64,000 nucleotides of DNA from NCBI GenBank assembly GCA_905192745.1, contig CAJJLZ010000008.1:30946-94945 (forward strand). Reading direction: 5' to 3'. Both the position numbers and the translations under genes were made by a program. Source of the DNA: an uncultured Oscillospiraceae bacterium. Lineage in GTDB: Bacteria; Bacillota; Clostridia; Oscillospirales; Acutalibacteraceae. The stretch's first letter is position 1. Each line of letters starts with the position of its first letter. Shown in pieces: positions 50,912 through 58,841 of the stretch. The notes under the pieces are model-generated. The model saw nothing but the letters and a program-made list of their open reading frames with translations, was not told the DNA's origin and searched no databases.

Positions 50912-51763
50912 TTACAGCCGCCCATACGCGGTCAGGCGCTGCTCCAGATGCTCGATCGCATCCGCTACCACACCGTCATCACAGTCGCCGGTGATAAACC
51001 GGGCGAACATTTTCACATCGTCCGGGGCGTTCCCCGCGACAATGGGATAGGCGACGGTCTTCAGCATATCCACATCGTTATAATAGTCTCCGACCGCTGC
51101 AACATTGGCCGGATCCACGCCGCAGACCTCCACCACCGAACGCACGCCGGTTCCCTTATTGGTGTGGTTGGGCAGCAGCTCATAATAAACGTCTTCGGTA
51201 AACATCCCGTACATTCCATGCAATGCTCCCTCAAGGAAAGCACGGACCTTCTGCAGCTCCTCGTTATGCCCGCCAAACAGAACCTTGTTGGCCTCTGCCG
51301 GCAACGCATCCATCGAAACAGCCCGCCGATACCGTTCGGTATGCTCCAGCCGGAACAACCGCTCCACAATCGGGTCGGTATTGGCGACATAAATCCAGGA
51401 ACCGATATAGACCTGAACACCAATATGGGGAAACGCCGCATGGACCCGACGCACGATCTCCGGATAAGAACTCGGCAGAACCACCTGACTGGCGGCCCGA
51501 TCCGCCTGAAAATCGTAAACTACGGCCCCGTTGAGCGTCACCACCGGAGAATTCACCCCGGCGGCTTCGGCAATCCGCTCGGCGGAACGGGGACAGCGGC
51601 CGGTCGCAATCGTAAAGCGGCCGCCCCGCGCGGTAAAGCGTCGGATCGCTTCCAAATTCCGTTCCGGAATCGTCTTTTTCCGATTAAGCAGTGTACCGTC
51701 CAAATCGGACAGCAACAGGATGCCGTCAAACAAGCGATCGGGGCTGCGTTTCAAAGAATCCAT
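50912..51763 (-). CDS. Cof-type HAD-IIB family phosphatase
   Basis: 283 residues with motif I LLLSDLDGTLLNRKKTIPER, motif II FTIATGRCPRSAERIAE, and motif IV AVGDYYNDVDMLKTVAYPIV, plus the IIB cap between. These enzymes dephosphorylate sugar phosphates, FMN or similar small molecules; the substrate is unknown. ATG 51763 is chosen because GGAAAGG lies ten bases before it. A second HAD-IIB domain in this window forms part of the FUSC fusion at 25.4 kb. Confidence 0.9.
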   Translation of the reverse strand: MDSLKRSPDRLFDGILLLSDLDGTLLNRKKTIPERNLEAIRRFTARGGRFTIATGRCPRSAERIAEAAGVNSPVVTLNGAVVYDFQADRAASQVVLPSSYPEIVRRVHAAFPHIGVQVYIGSWIYVANTDPIVERLFRLEHTERYRRAVSMDALPAEANKVLFGGHNEELQKVRAFLEGALHGMYGMFTEDVYYELLPNHTNKGTGVRSVVEVCGVDPANVAAVGDYYNDVDMLKTVAYPIVAGNAPDDVKMFARFITGDCDDGVVADAIEHLEQRLTAYGRL

Positions 51764-51870
51764 AAATTCATTGCCTTTCCGGCGGCCTTGCATTGCGGAA
51801 TCGCAGAGATGAAAAGCGCCTGACGTTTATATTTTTTACAGGAAACCTCCGTGGGCGGCCCCTCATCGTC

Positions 51871-52791
51871 CTAAGCCTCCGGCTCGCCCAGCGAGCGAAG
51901 GAATGCGGTAAAATAATCCGGCAGCGGGCTGTTCAACTCCACATACCGTCCGTCCCGCGGGTGGCGGAAACCGATAACCCGCGCATGCAGGCACTGGCCG
52001 TTCAATCCGGCCGGCTGACGGCTTCCCCCATACACCGTATCCCCGGCGACGGGATGCCCCAGATACGCCATATGCACCCGAATCTGATGCGTGCGGCCTG
52101 TTTCCAGTTGGACGCGGATATGCGTATAGCCCGGATAGCGGGCAAGCACTTCGTAATGGGTCACCGCCCGCTTGGAATTTTTTTCGGTAACGGCCATCTT
52201 TTTCCGCTGCACGGGGTGCCGGCCGATCGGCGCGTCCACCGTTCCGGCGTCGTCCCGCAGCCGGCCAACCACCACCGCTTCATAGATGCGGGTGAAGCTG
52301 TGCTCTTTGATCTGCTCTGCCAGACAGCGATGGGCCAGATCGTTTTTTGCCACCATCAGGAGCCCGCTGGTGTCCTTGTCGATCCGGTGAACGATGCCGG
52401 GACGCATCACACCGTTAATGCCGGACAGGCTGTCCCCGCAATGCGCGAGAAGAGCGTTGACCAGCGTGCCGGTATAATTTCCGGCGGCGGGATGAACAAC
52501 CATTCCCTTCGGCTTGTTCACCACCAGCAGATCGTCGTCCTCATAGACGATATCCAACGGAATCCTCTCCGCCTGCGCCTCATACGCTATCGGGTCGGGA
52601 ATGAACACCCGAACCATATCTCCGTCCCGCAATCGGTAATTTTTAGCACGGGGCGTTCCGCCCACCTCAACCCGTCCCCGTTCCAGCCAATCCTGAACCT
52701 GAGAACGCGGCGCGTCCAGCGCTTCACTGAGATAACGGTCCAGCCTCTCCCCCGTCTTCTCCGGGAGCGGAGTCAGCAGTTCCTGTTTCAT
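51871..52791 (-). CDS. rluD: RluD-family 23S rRNA pseudouridine synthase
   Basis: 306 residues: N-terminal S4 RNA-binding domain (GERLDRYLSEALDAPRSQVQ) and a catalytic domain with the aspartate motif GIVHRIDKDTSGLLMVAKN (about residue 140), VVNKPKGMVVHP and LETGRTHQIRVHMAYLGHP. It converts specific uridines of 23S rRNA to pseudouridine. The start codon lies 68 bases inside lspA; no later start would keep the S4 domain. Confidence 0.93.
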   Translation of the reverse strand: MKQELLTPLPEKTGERLDRYLSEALDAPRSQVQDWLERGRVEVGGTPRAKNYRLRDGDMVRVFIPDPIAYEAQAERIPLDIVYEDDDLLVVNKPKGMVVHPAAGNYTGTLVNALLAHCGDSLSGINGVMRPGIVHRIDKDTSGLLMVAKNDLAHRCLAEQIKEHSFTRIYEAVVVGRLRDDAGTVDAPIGRHPVQRKKMAVTEKNSKRAVTHYEVLARYPGYTHIRVQLETGRTHQIRVHMAYLGHPVAGDTVYGGSRQPAGLNGQCLHARVIGFRHPRDGRYVELNSPLPDYFTAFLRSLGEPEA

Positions 52792-53356
52792 CGGCCGTTT
52801 CCCCCTCTCCGGAAGGCGGGACGGACTCTCCCGCGCCGGCTTCCTCTAAGGGAGAGGGCGCGTCGGCGGCTCCCGCTTTGACCTTTTTGTCCGACGAATG
52901 CTCCTCCGTATACAGAAAAAGGAAAAAAATCAGCAGCAGGGCGGCGCCGACCACCACAAAGCAGTCCGCCAGATTAAAGACTGGAAAATGGATGGCTTTG
53001 ACATAAATAAAATCGACTACTTCGGTCCGAAAAATCCGGTCAATCAGGTTCCCCACGCCGCCGGCAATAATCAGAATGCCACTGAACGTTACCAATCTCT
53101 GCTGCCGGAACTTCCCGGACAGTAGTACCGCCAGCAGGATAACCAGCATCACCGAGGTCAGCACGATAAAAATCCAGCGATTATTGGGGAAAAGACCGAA
53201 GGCTACTCCGGGATTATACAGGAAATGCAGCTCCAGTACGCCGGGAATGATGGCAAAGTCGGGCTGTCCCTCCAGATGGAGGACCGCCAGATATTTGGTC
53301 AGCTGATCCAGCCCGATCAGCACCGCCGAAACAAGAAGAATAATAGCCTGATACAT
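52724..53356 (-). CDS. lspA: Lipoprotein signal peptidase (signal peptidase II)
   Basis: 210 residues. Four membrane helices with conserved boxes DQLTKYLAV, NPGVAFGLF, GGVGNLIDRIFRTEVVDFI and FNLADCFVVVG, the last two giving the catalytic aspartates. LspA removes signal peptides from lipoproteins. Usual length is about 160; here an acidic, low-complexity tail of about 55 residues follows (EEHSSDKK to GGEAGPLSQ), and the final 22 codons overlap the start of rluD. The gene pair lspA-rluD is a classic Firmicute order. Confidence 0.93.
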   Translation of the reverse strand: MYQAIILLVSAVLIGLDQLTKYLAVLHLEGQPDFAIIPGVLELHFLYNPGVAFGLFPNNRWIFIVLTSVMLVILLAVLLSGKFRQQRLVTFSGILIIAGGVGNLIDRIFRTEVVDFIYVKAIHFPVFNLADCFVVVGAALLLIFFLFLYTEEHSSDKKVKAGAADAPSPLEEAGAGESVPPSGEGETADETGTADSAPGEDGGEAGPLSQ

Positions 53357-53411
53357 AGGATGCCCCGTTTCTGCCGCAGACGAATGCGGAAAATTTTTCG
53401 CTCCTGCCCTT

Positions 53412-53467
53412 TTACCGCCTTACCGCCTTACCGCTTTATTGCTTTATCGTTTTATTGTCTTATCGCC
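53412..53467. repeat. Degenerate 8-base tandem repeat between lspA and divIVA
   Basis: Seven consecutive octamers of the form TTAYYGYY (TTACCGCC, TTACCGCC, TTACCGCT, TTATTGCT, TTATCGTT, TTATTGTC, TTATCGCC). No frame makes a sensible peptide. The rest of the 291-base gap shows nothing I can support. Confidence 0.8.
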
Positions 53468-53647
53468 TTCGCCCGTTTTTTGCGGCGAAAACAGACAAAA
53501 GCAGGGCGGCCGTCCTCCGGATAGGCAAAGCACGCACCGACGCGCCGTTCTTCCCCGGACATTCAAAGGCGGCGGGCCGAGCAACCGGTTCGCCGTCCTC
53601 TGAACAGACGCCGGACAGGAGCAGGCCCGTCCGCCGCTATGTATGGA

Positions 53648-54445
53648 CTATTTCCGACGCCGGAAAAAGCCCGGCTCGTCGTCATTGTCCTTGGAAATGT
53701 CATAATCATCGCCGAACTTCAGATCGCCGAAACGGGACTCCGCGGGCTGTTCCGCCGGAACTGCTTCCACTTCTTCCGTTTCCATCGGCGCCGCGTCCTC
53801 GTCCTTCAGAATCGGCAGGTCCAGCACCACGCCGCGCGCAGCCGATTCCTCCGCCGGAACCGGTTCCTCCGTCTCGGCCGCCGGTTCCACCACCGGCTCA
53901 AAGGCCGGTTCCTCCGCCGGCTCCTGCGGGGCGATTTCCGGCTCCGCCGAAGCCGAAACGGCTTCCTCCGTCGGTTCCGGTGCGGCCGGCTCTTCTGCCG
54001 GTTCTTCCGGCAGTACGTCGATCAGAGAAAGATGCTCGCGGTAGATTGAGAGCATACGCGCCTTGAACGCGGTGATTTCATGGCGAATCCGCTCAAATTC
54101 CCGTTCCGCGTCCTGAATATTCTTCTGCGCGGTCTCCACAATCTTTTCCGCTTTGATGTTGGCGTCTTCCAGAATCAGGCCGGCCTTGTGATTGGCCTCC
54201 CGCACCACGGTATCGCCCAGACGCTGTGCACTGAGGAGAGCGGTGCGGATACTGTCCTCCTCCTCGCGGTATTCCACCAGCTTGTCGGCGAGTACCTCCA
54301 GCTTCTTTTCCAGCTCCGCCTTCTGGGAGGTCAGGGCCGCCACCGTATCGGCGCACTGGTCGAGGAACGCCTCAACCTCCGTCGTTTTATAGCCGCCCAT
54401 GCTCTTGTTGAAGGTGGCGTTCCGAATTTCATTGGCAGTAAGCAT
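53648..54445 (-). CDS. divIVA: DivIVA-domain protein, cell pole and division organiser
   Basis: 265 residues. The N-terminal membrane-binding lipid domain reads LTANEIRNATFNKSMGGYKT followed by VEAFLDQCADTVAAL; a coiled coil runs to about residue 145, and the last 120 residues are an acidic, proline- and glutamate-rich tail ending in FFRRRK. DivIVA marks curved membrane at septa and poles. ATG 54445 gives the family N-terminus. The gene is last in yggS-sepF-ylmH-divIVA order, as in other Firmicutes. Confidence 0.92.
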   Translation of the reverse strand: MLTANEIRNATFNKSMGGYKTTEVEAFLDQCADTVAALTSQKAELEKKLEVLADKLVEYREEEDSIRTALLSAQRLGDTVVREANHKAGLILEDANIKAEKIVETAQKNIQDAEREFERIRHEITAFKARMLSIYREHLSLIDVLPEEPAEEPAAPEPTEEAVSASAEPEIAPQEPAEEPAFEPVVEPAAETEEPVPAEESAARGVVLDLPILKDEDAAPMETEEVEAVPAEQPAESRFGDLKFGDDYDISKDNDDEPGFFRRRK

Positions 54446-54507
54446 ACGGGAGACCGTCCTTTCCATTACAATTCAGCAATTCTCATAGAGCGCAGGTCCC
54501 GAAGAAC

Positions 54508-55332
54508 CTACAGATATTTTCGCAGCGTCAAAAACAAACGACCCTTGCGGGAAACCGGACCCAGCTCATCCACGACAAAGCGGCCGGTTCCCCGCAGAGA
54601 GAGAATATCCTTCTCCCTGACCGGCGACGAAACCGACAGGCAGGGAAGGTGATTCACCGACACCTGCCCCGCCTCGATGCGGCGGGCGGCCTCTTCTCTG
54701 GAAATACCGGCGGCCACCTTGACCACCGCGTCCAGACGGGGAGAGGCCACCGTGTCCCGGATTTCCCGAAAGCCGCCGAAGCCCGGCAGCTCTCCATCGT
54801 AATCCGGCAGAAGGGCCACCCCTTCCCCGCCGACCTTTTCAATCTGGCCGGTGAGATAACGGGCTACAACGCTGTCCAGAAACGCGACTGCCAGCCCTTC
54901 CCCGCAAAGGATATCTCCCACCTTCTCTCTCTTCACCCCGCAGGAAAGAAGGGTGCCGAGAAAGTCCCGGTGAGTAAGCTTTGCCTGCGCCCGATACCGG
55001 AACCCCAAGGCCGTAATCGGGAAAACAGCGGCCGTTTTCTCCCCGTCGATGTTTCCTTCCGCCATATATGCGGGGAACACGCCGAGAAACACCCGCTCCG
55101 CGTCGGGATATCCGCCGAAGAAGCGGGTGTTGTCCGCCCGCTCGGCACACAAAAGTTCCTGCACGGCGGCGCGCTGACGACCATCCAGAAAGCCCAGAAA
55201 GCGCGGGGCGTTCCGCCGTTCACACAACCGAAGCGCGTCCTGCACCGCCGCGCGAAGAAGCTCGTCCTCCGTCCGGATCGCACCGGAAGACGACGAACCC
55301 GCTCTGGATTTTCGATTAGAAGTAGAGTCCAT
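54508..55332 (-). CDS. ylmH: YlmH-type S4-domain RNA-binding protein
   Basis: 274 residues: N-terminal domain with RFLGFLDGRQRAAVQELL and FFGGYPDAERVFLGVFP, central LTHRDFLGTLLSCGVKREKV, and a C-terminal S4 domain (SREEAARRIEAGQVSVNHLP). YlmH-type proteins act on stalled large ribosomal subunits or rRNA and are tied to division genes by position. The start codon overlaps the sepF stop by 17 bases. Confidence 0.9.
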   Translation of the reverse strand: MDSTSNRKSRAGSSSSGAIRTEDELLRAAVQDALRLCERRNAPRFLGFLDGRQRAAVQELLCAERADNTRFFGGYPDAERVFLGVFPAYMAEGNIDGEKTAAVFPITALGFRYRAQAKLTHRDFLGTLLSCGVKREKVGDILCGEGLAVAFLDSVVARYLTGQIEKVGGEGVALLPDYDGELPGFGGFREIRDTVASPRLDAVVKVAAGISREEAARRIEAGQVSVNHLPCLSVSSPVREKDILSLRGTGRFVVDELGPVSRKGRLFLTLRKYL

Positions 55333-55765
55333 TATTCTCCAGCTCGTCGAGCAGGTCGCCCATAATCCCCACGTTGTACGGCGTAATGATGAAGGTGCAG
55401 TTCGCCACCTTCTTGATCTGGCCGTCGTTGGCATAGGCCACGCCGCTCAGAAAATCCAGGATCCGGCGGGCTACGTCCTTGTTGGCGCTTTCGAGGTTGA
55501 GCACCACGGTGCGCTTGGCATTCAGATGGTCAGCCACGGCACTTGCGTCGTCAAAGCGCTCCGGCTTAACCAGAACGACCTGAAGCTGGGCGGTCGCATG
55601 GATATTGACCACCTTATTGCTCCGCTTCGCGGGTTCCGCGCTCATATCGACAGAAGGCGTTTCCTCCGGCTTGGATACGAAATCCATTCCGTCGTCAACC
55701 TCTTCCTCAAAATCATCTTCTTCCGGATCGCTCATAAAATCCTTGATCTTTCCAAAAAAGCTCAT
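55316..55765 (-). CDS. sepF: SepF, FtsZ-interacting division protein
   Basis: 149 residues. N-terminal amphipathic membrane helix MSFFGKIKDFM, an acidic linker, then the SepF core: VVLVKPERFDDASAVADHLN, KRTVVLNLESANKDVARRIL and FLSGVAYANDGQIKKVANCT. SepF tethers FtsZ to the membrane and shapes septum thickness. GGAAAGGA precedes ATG 55765. Confidence 0.95.
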   Translation of the reverse strand: MSFFGKIKDFMSDPEEDDFEEEVDDGMDFVSKPEETPSVDMSAEPAKRSNKVVNIHATAQLQVVLVKPERFDDASAVADHLNAKRTVVLNLESANKDVARRILDFLSGVAYANDGQIKKVANCTFIITPYNVGIMGDLLDELENNGLYF

Positions 55766-55908
55766 GTCTCAAACCGTTCCTTTCCTATTTCTATTCTTCT
55801 TTCTATTCTTCCCTTTCGGCTAACAGACGAAAGAATTTTCCACGGACGGGAGAGCCGTCCGAAGCAGGCCGCAGCCGGTGGATAAAATGCGCCGCAGCCC
55901 CGGAATCG

Positions 55909-56628
55909 TCAGCGCGGCGGATAGACACGGCGGCCGAACAATGCCGACCCGACCCGAACCAGCGTCGCGCCTTCGAGGATGGCTTCGCGGTAATCCGCCG
56001 ACATCCCCATGGACAAGACATCCATAGTAACATTATCTATGTTTTTCGCCCGGATGTCAATAAACAGTTTGTACATCCGGGAAAAAATCGCGCGTTTTTC
56101 CGCCTCAGTCTCCAGAATCGGCGGCACGGTCATCAATCCCCGCACCCGGATGCCGGAAAACCCGCCGATTTCCGCCAGAAGCTCTTCCAGATTTTCGGAA
56201 AGTACCCCCGACTTCGCCTCTTCCCGGCCGATATTGACCTCGGCCAGCACATCGGTAATCCGTCCGGACTTTTCGGACGCGTCGCTGATGGCCTTCGCCA
56301 GATGAACGCTGTCCACCGACTCGATCATATCGACCTGCCCTACGATTTTCGGGACTTTATTCGTTTGCAGATGACCGATGAGGTGTACGTCCACCCCATC
56401 CAGACGAAGCGCTTCCCTTTTGCCCAGAAACTCCTGAACCCGGTTTTCCCCAATTCCGCGGACGCCGGCCTCCAGCGCGGCGTTGATCCGGTCGGGCGGC
56501 ACGGTTTTGGTAACGCCGAGCAGACGCACCTCTTCCGGCCGACGGCCGGAGGCGAGCGCCGCTTCCGCCATCGTATCCTCAATCCGCTTTAAATTCTCGC
56601 GGATATCATCGTACGGTCTTTCCATCAT
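55909..56628 (-). CDS. yggS: YggS-family pyridoxal-phosphate homeostasis protein
   Basis: About 239 residues of the alanine-racemase N-terminal barrel type. PLP lysine in VRLLGVTKTVPPDRINAALE, then GVRGIGENRVQEFLGKRE, VHLIGHLQTNKVP and the phosphate-binding end SMGMSADYREAILEGATLVR with VGSALFG. It buffers PLP and affects amino-acid pools. ATG 56628 sits in the end of the upstream gene and overlaps it by 23 bases. Confidence 0.94.
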   Translation of the reverse strand: MMERPYDDIRENLKRIEDTMAEAALASGRRPEEVRLLGVTKTVPPDRINAALEAGVRGIGENRVQEFLGKREALRLDGVDVHLIGHLQTNKVPKIVGQVDMIESVDSVHLAKAISDASEKSGRITDVLAEVNIGREEAKSGVLSENLEELLAEIGGFSGIRVRGLMTVPPILETEAEKRAIFSRMYKLFIDIRAKNIDNVTMDVLSMGMSADYREAILEGATLVRVGSALFGRRVYPPR

Positions 56629-57832
56629 ACAGGCCCTTCCCTTCGACAATGATATCGTCGTACAGCTTCAGATAACCGCTCTCATCCGTTTCCCTGCAGA
56701 TGACGTATTCCGGCTCGGAATGCAGAATTTCCACCTTGCGGAAGGTGCAGGTATCCCCCACCAGCGCATATACGCCGCTTTCCCCCTCCGCATTTTTGAT
56801 AATGCAGCGGCTGGGCACCCGAAGCCCTTCGAACCGTTCGAGCTGAATCTGCACCGGCTCCTGCCGGATGGAGGACAACTCGCCCGACATGATGGAGCAC
56901 TCAAAAATCACAGCGACGTTTCCGTCCTTATCCCGATTGGTCGCCACCACGGTGGCGGGAACCGCTTCGTTGGTAACAAAGGGGAACAGCAGCGTCGGCG
57001 TCATCTCCATCCGGATATCCGCGGCCTCCTCCGCAGGGACCAGACAGGCGAAGTACCATTCATAATTCCGCACAACCTTGCCCACAAAGCCGCTCTGGTC
57101 CGCCGACGGCCCGTTTTCCATCAGCGTCCTCAGCTTGTCCGGCGTCAGCAGGAGAGCATCCTCCACCTTCAGCGTATCCTCGTAACCGTCCACCATACCG
57201 ACGAAATACCCCGCGTCCGGCGAGGTGATGGAGGAGGAGGCTTTGGAAAAGGCGCCCTCCAGCTCGGCTTTCGCGTCATTCAGGGCGGCGAGGCGGGCGT
57301 TGAAGTCCTCCACCGTGCCGATGGTGATCTGCCGCTTGTTCATCAGGGCAAGGAGACGGGTCTTCCAGTTCTCCAGCCCCACGGCAGAGGCGGAATTCAC
57401 TCCCTCCGCGATCTGCCCAACCAACTGGTCGATCTGTTTGTCGATCACGTCCAGATTGACCCGGTTGGCCGTTCCCTGAAGCTGGATTCCTTTCAGCGTT
57501 TCGATTTCCTCGTTCAACTCATTCAGCTTCTGCTGGGCGAGCGCGTCCGCCTCGCTGGGGAACACCTCGGCGATCTCGCCGCCCTTGGCGACCCGGTTCC
57601 CGTTTTCGATGGTATAATACAAAAAGCCGTTCAATCCGTCCGCCGGACCGGCGATTTTCGTTTCGTTCCGGATGGTCAGCCCTTCGGCGTCCACCGTGTC
57701 ATACACGCTGTAGCTGTATACGGTTTCGGTTTTTACCGGATTATACAGCACCTGAAACGCCTGATAGCCCACATAAGTAATCAGGAACAAGGAAACCACG
57801 ACGGTCACGATGCGTTTGATAAAGGGCTCCAT
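56606..57832 (-). CDS. HlyD-like membrane-anchored protein of the division cluster
   Basis: 408 residues with one N-terminal membrane helix (VTVVVSLFLITYVGYQAFQV) and an extracellular part with a split lipoyl-like barrel (ENGNRVAKGGEIAEVFPSEA) around a coiled-coil hairpin (LAQQKLNELNEEIETLKGIQ). This is the layout of HlyD/membrane-fusion adaptors, but no ABC transporter or outer membrane fits here. In clostridia this gene type often precedes yggS-sepF, so a wall or division role is possible. Function unproven. Confidence 0.75.
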   Translation of the reverse strand: MEPFIKRIVTVVVSLFLITYVGYQAFQVLYNPVKTETVYSYSVYDTVDAEGLTIRNETKIAGPADGLNGFLYYTIENGNRVAKGGEIAEVFPSEADALAQQKLNELNEEIETLKGIQLQGTANRVNLDVIDKQIDQLVGQIAEGVNSASAVGLENWKTRLLALMNKRQITIGTVEDFNARLAALNDAKAELEGAFSKASSSITSPDAGYFVGMVDGYEDTLKVEDALLLTPDKLRTLMENGPSADQSGFVGKVVRNYEWYFACLVPAEEAADIRMEMTPTLLFPFVTNEAVPATVVATNRDKDGNVAVIFECSIMSGELSSIRQEPVQIQLERFEGLRVPSRCIIKNAEGESGVYALVGDTCTFRKVEILHSEPEYVICRETDESGYLKLYDDIIVEGKGLYDGKTVR

Positions 57833-57849
57833 AGGCGTTCCTTCCTTTC

Positions 57850-58803
57850 TTACAATGTGTCCGGCGCGGGATGCAGCAAGGCGTTTTCTGCCGCGTCAGC
57901 CAACGCTTCCGGCGACGCGTAGTCATCGATATACAGGAACCGCGCGTCCTTCCGGCGGCGGAACCAGCTCAACTGCCGCTTGGCGTAGCGGCGGGTCGCC
58001 TGTTTCAGGTTTTCCACCGCTTCCGGCAGGGAAAGCCTTCCCTCAAAATAGGGGGCGAGTTCCTTGTAGCCGATCGCCTGCAGGGCGGTCGGCGCGGTCG
58101 GCGCGGCCAGCGCCTGTTCCGCCTCAGCCAGAAGTCCCTCCGCCAGCATCCCGTCCACCCGACGGTTGATGCGGTCGTAAAGAAAAGCGCGGTCCCGGCT
58201 GTCCAGCACCAGCATCCGCGTCTCAAAAGGAGGCGGGACGCTGCGGGAAAAGCGGAGCTGCTCGCTCATAGTCATTCCGGTGGTTCGGTACAGCTCCAGC
58301 GCGCGGATAATCCGGCCCTGGTCGGTGGGAAGGAGCCGGCCGGCGGTTTCGGGATCCACATGCCGCAGCTCCCCGAGCAGCCGTGCGGTTCCCTCCGCAT
58401 CGGCGCGGCGGTTCAATTCCTCCCGCAGGGCGGGGTCTCCCCCCTCTCCGGCAAACTGAAGGTTGTCCGCCACCGCGTCGATATACAGTCCCGTCCCGCC
58501 GCAGAGCAGGGGGAGCTTTCCCCTGCCGCGAATATCCGCGATCGCGCGGCGGGCGTCCTCCGCATACCGGGCGACGCTGTAGCCTTCAGACAGCGGCAGG
58601 AAGCCAAGCAGATGGTGGGGTACCCCCCGCAGCTCCTCCGGCCGGGGACGGGCAGTGCCGATTTGCAGGGTGTCATACACCTGCATGGAATCGGCGGACA
58701 CCACCTCGCCGTTCAGCCGAAGCGCCAGTTCCACCGCCAAACCGGTTTTCCCGGAGGCGGTCGGGCCGGCGATCACCGGCAGGAGGGGCCTGGGGTCAGT
58801 CAT
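57850..58803 (-). CDS. miaA: MiaA, tRNA dimethylallyltransferase
   Basis: 317 residues: P-loop VIAGPTASGKTGLAVELALR, SADSMQVYDTLQIGTARP, RGVPHHLLGF and the C-terminal TRRYAKRQLSWFRR. MiaA adds a dimethylallyl group to A37 of tRNAs reading UNN codons, using the isoprenoid precursor made by the MEP pathway (ispE is also in this window). Follows mutL by 38 bases on the same strand, a widespread gene order. The ATG at 58803 has GGAGAG upstream. Confidence 0.95.
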   Translation of the reverse strand: MTDPRPLLPVIAGPTASGKTGLAVELALRLNGEVVSADSMQVYDTLQIGTARPRPEELRGVPHHLLGFLPLSEGYSVARYAEDARRAIADIRGRGKLPLLCGGTGLYIDAVADNLQFAGEGGDPALREELNRRADAEGTARLLGELRHVDPETAGRLLPTDQGRIIRALELYRTTGMTMSEQLRFSRSVPPPFETRMLVLDSRDRAFLYDRINRRVDGMLAEGLLAEAEQALAAPTAPTALQAIGYKELAPYFEGRLSLPEAVENLKQATRRYAKRQLSWFRRRKDARFLYIDDYASPEALADAAENALLHPAPDTL

Positions 58804-58841
58804 GATCGGATTCTCTCCTTTGCCTTTTCAACCGGGGGGAT

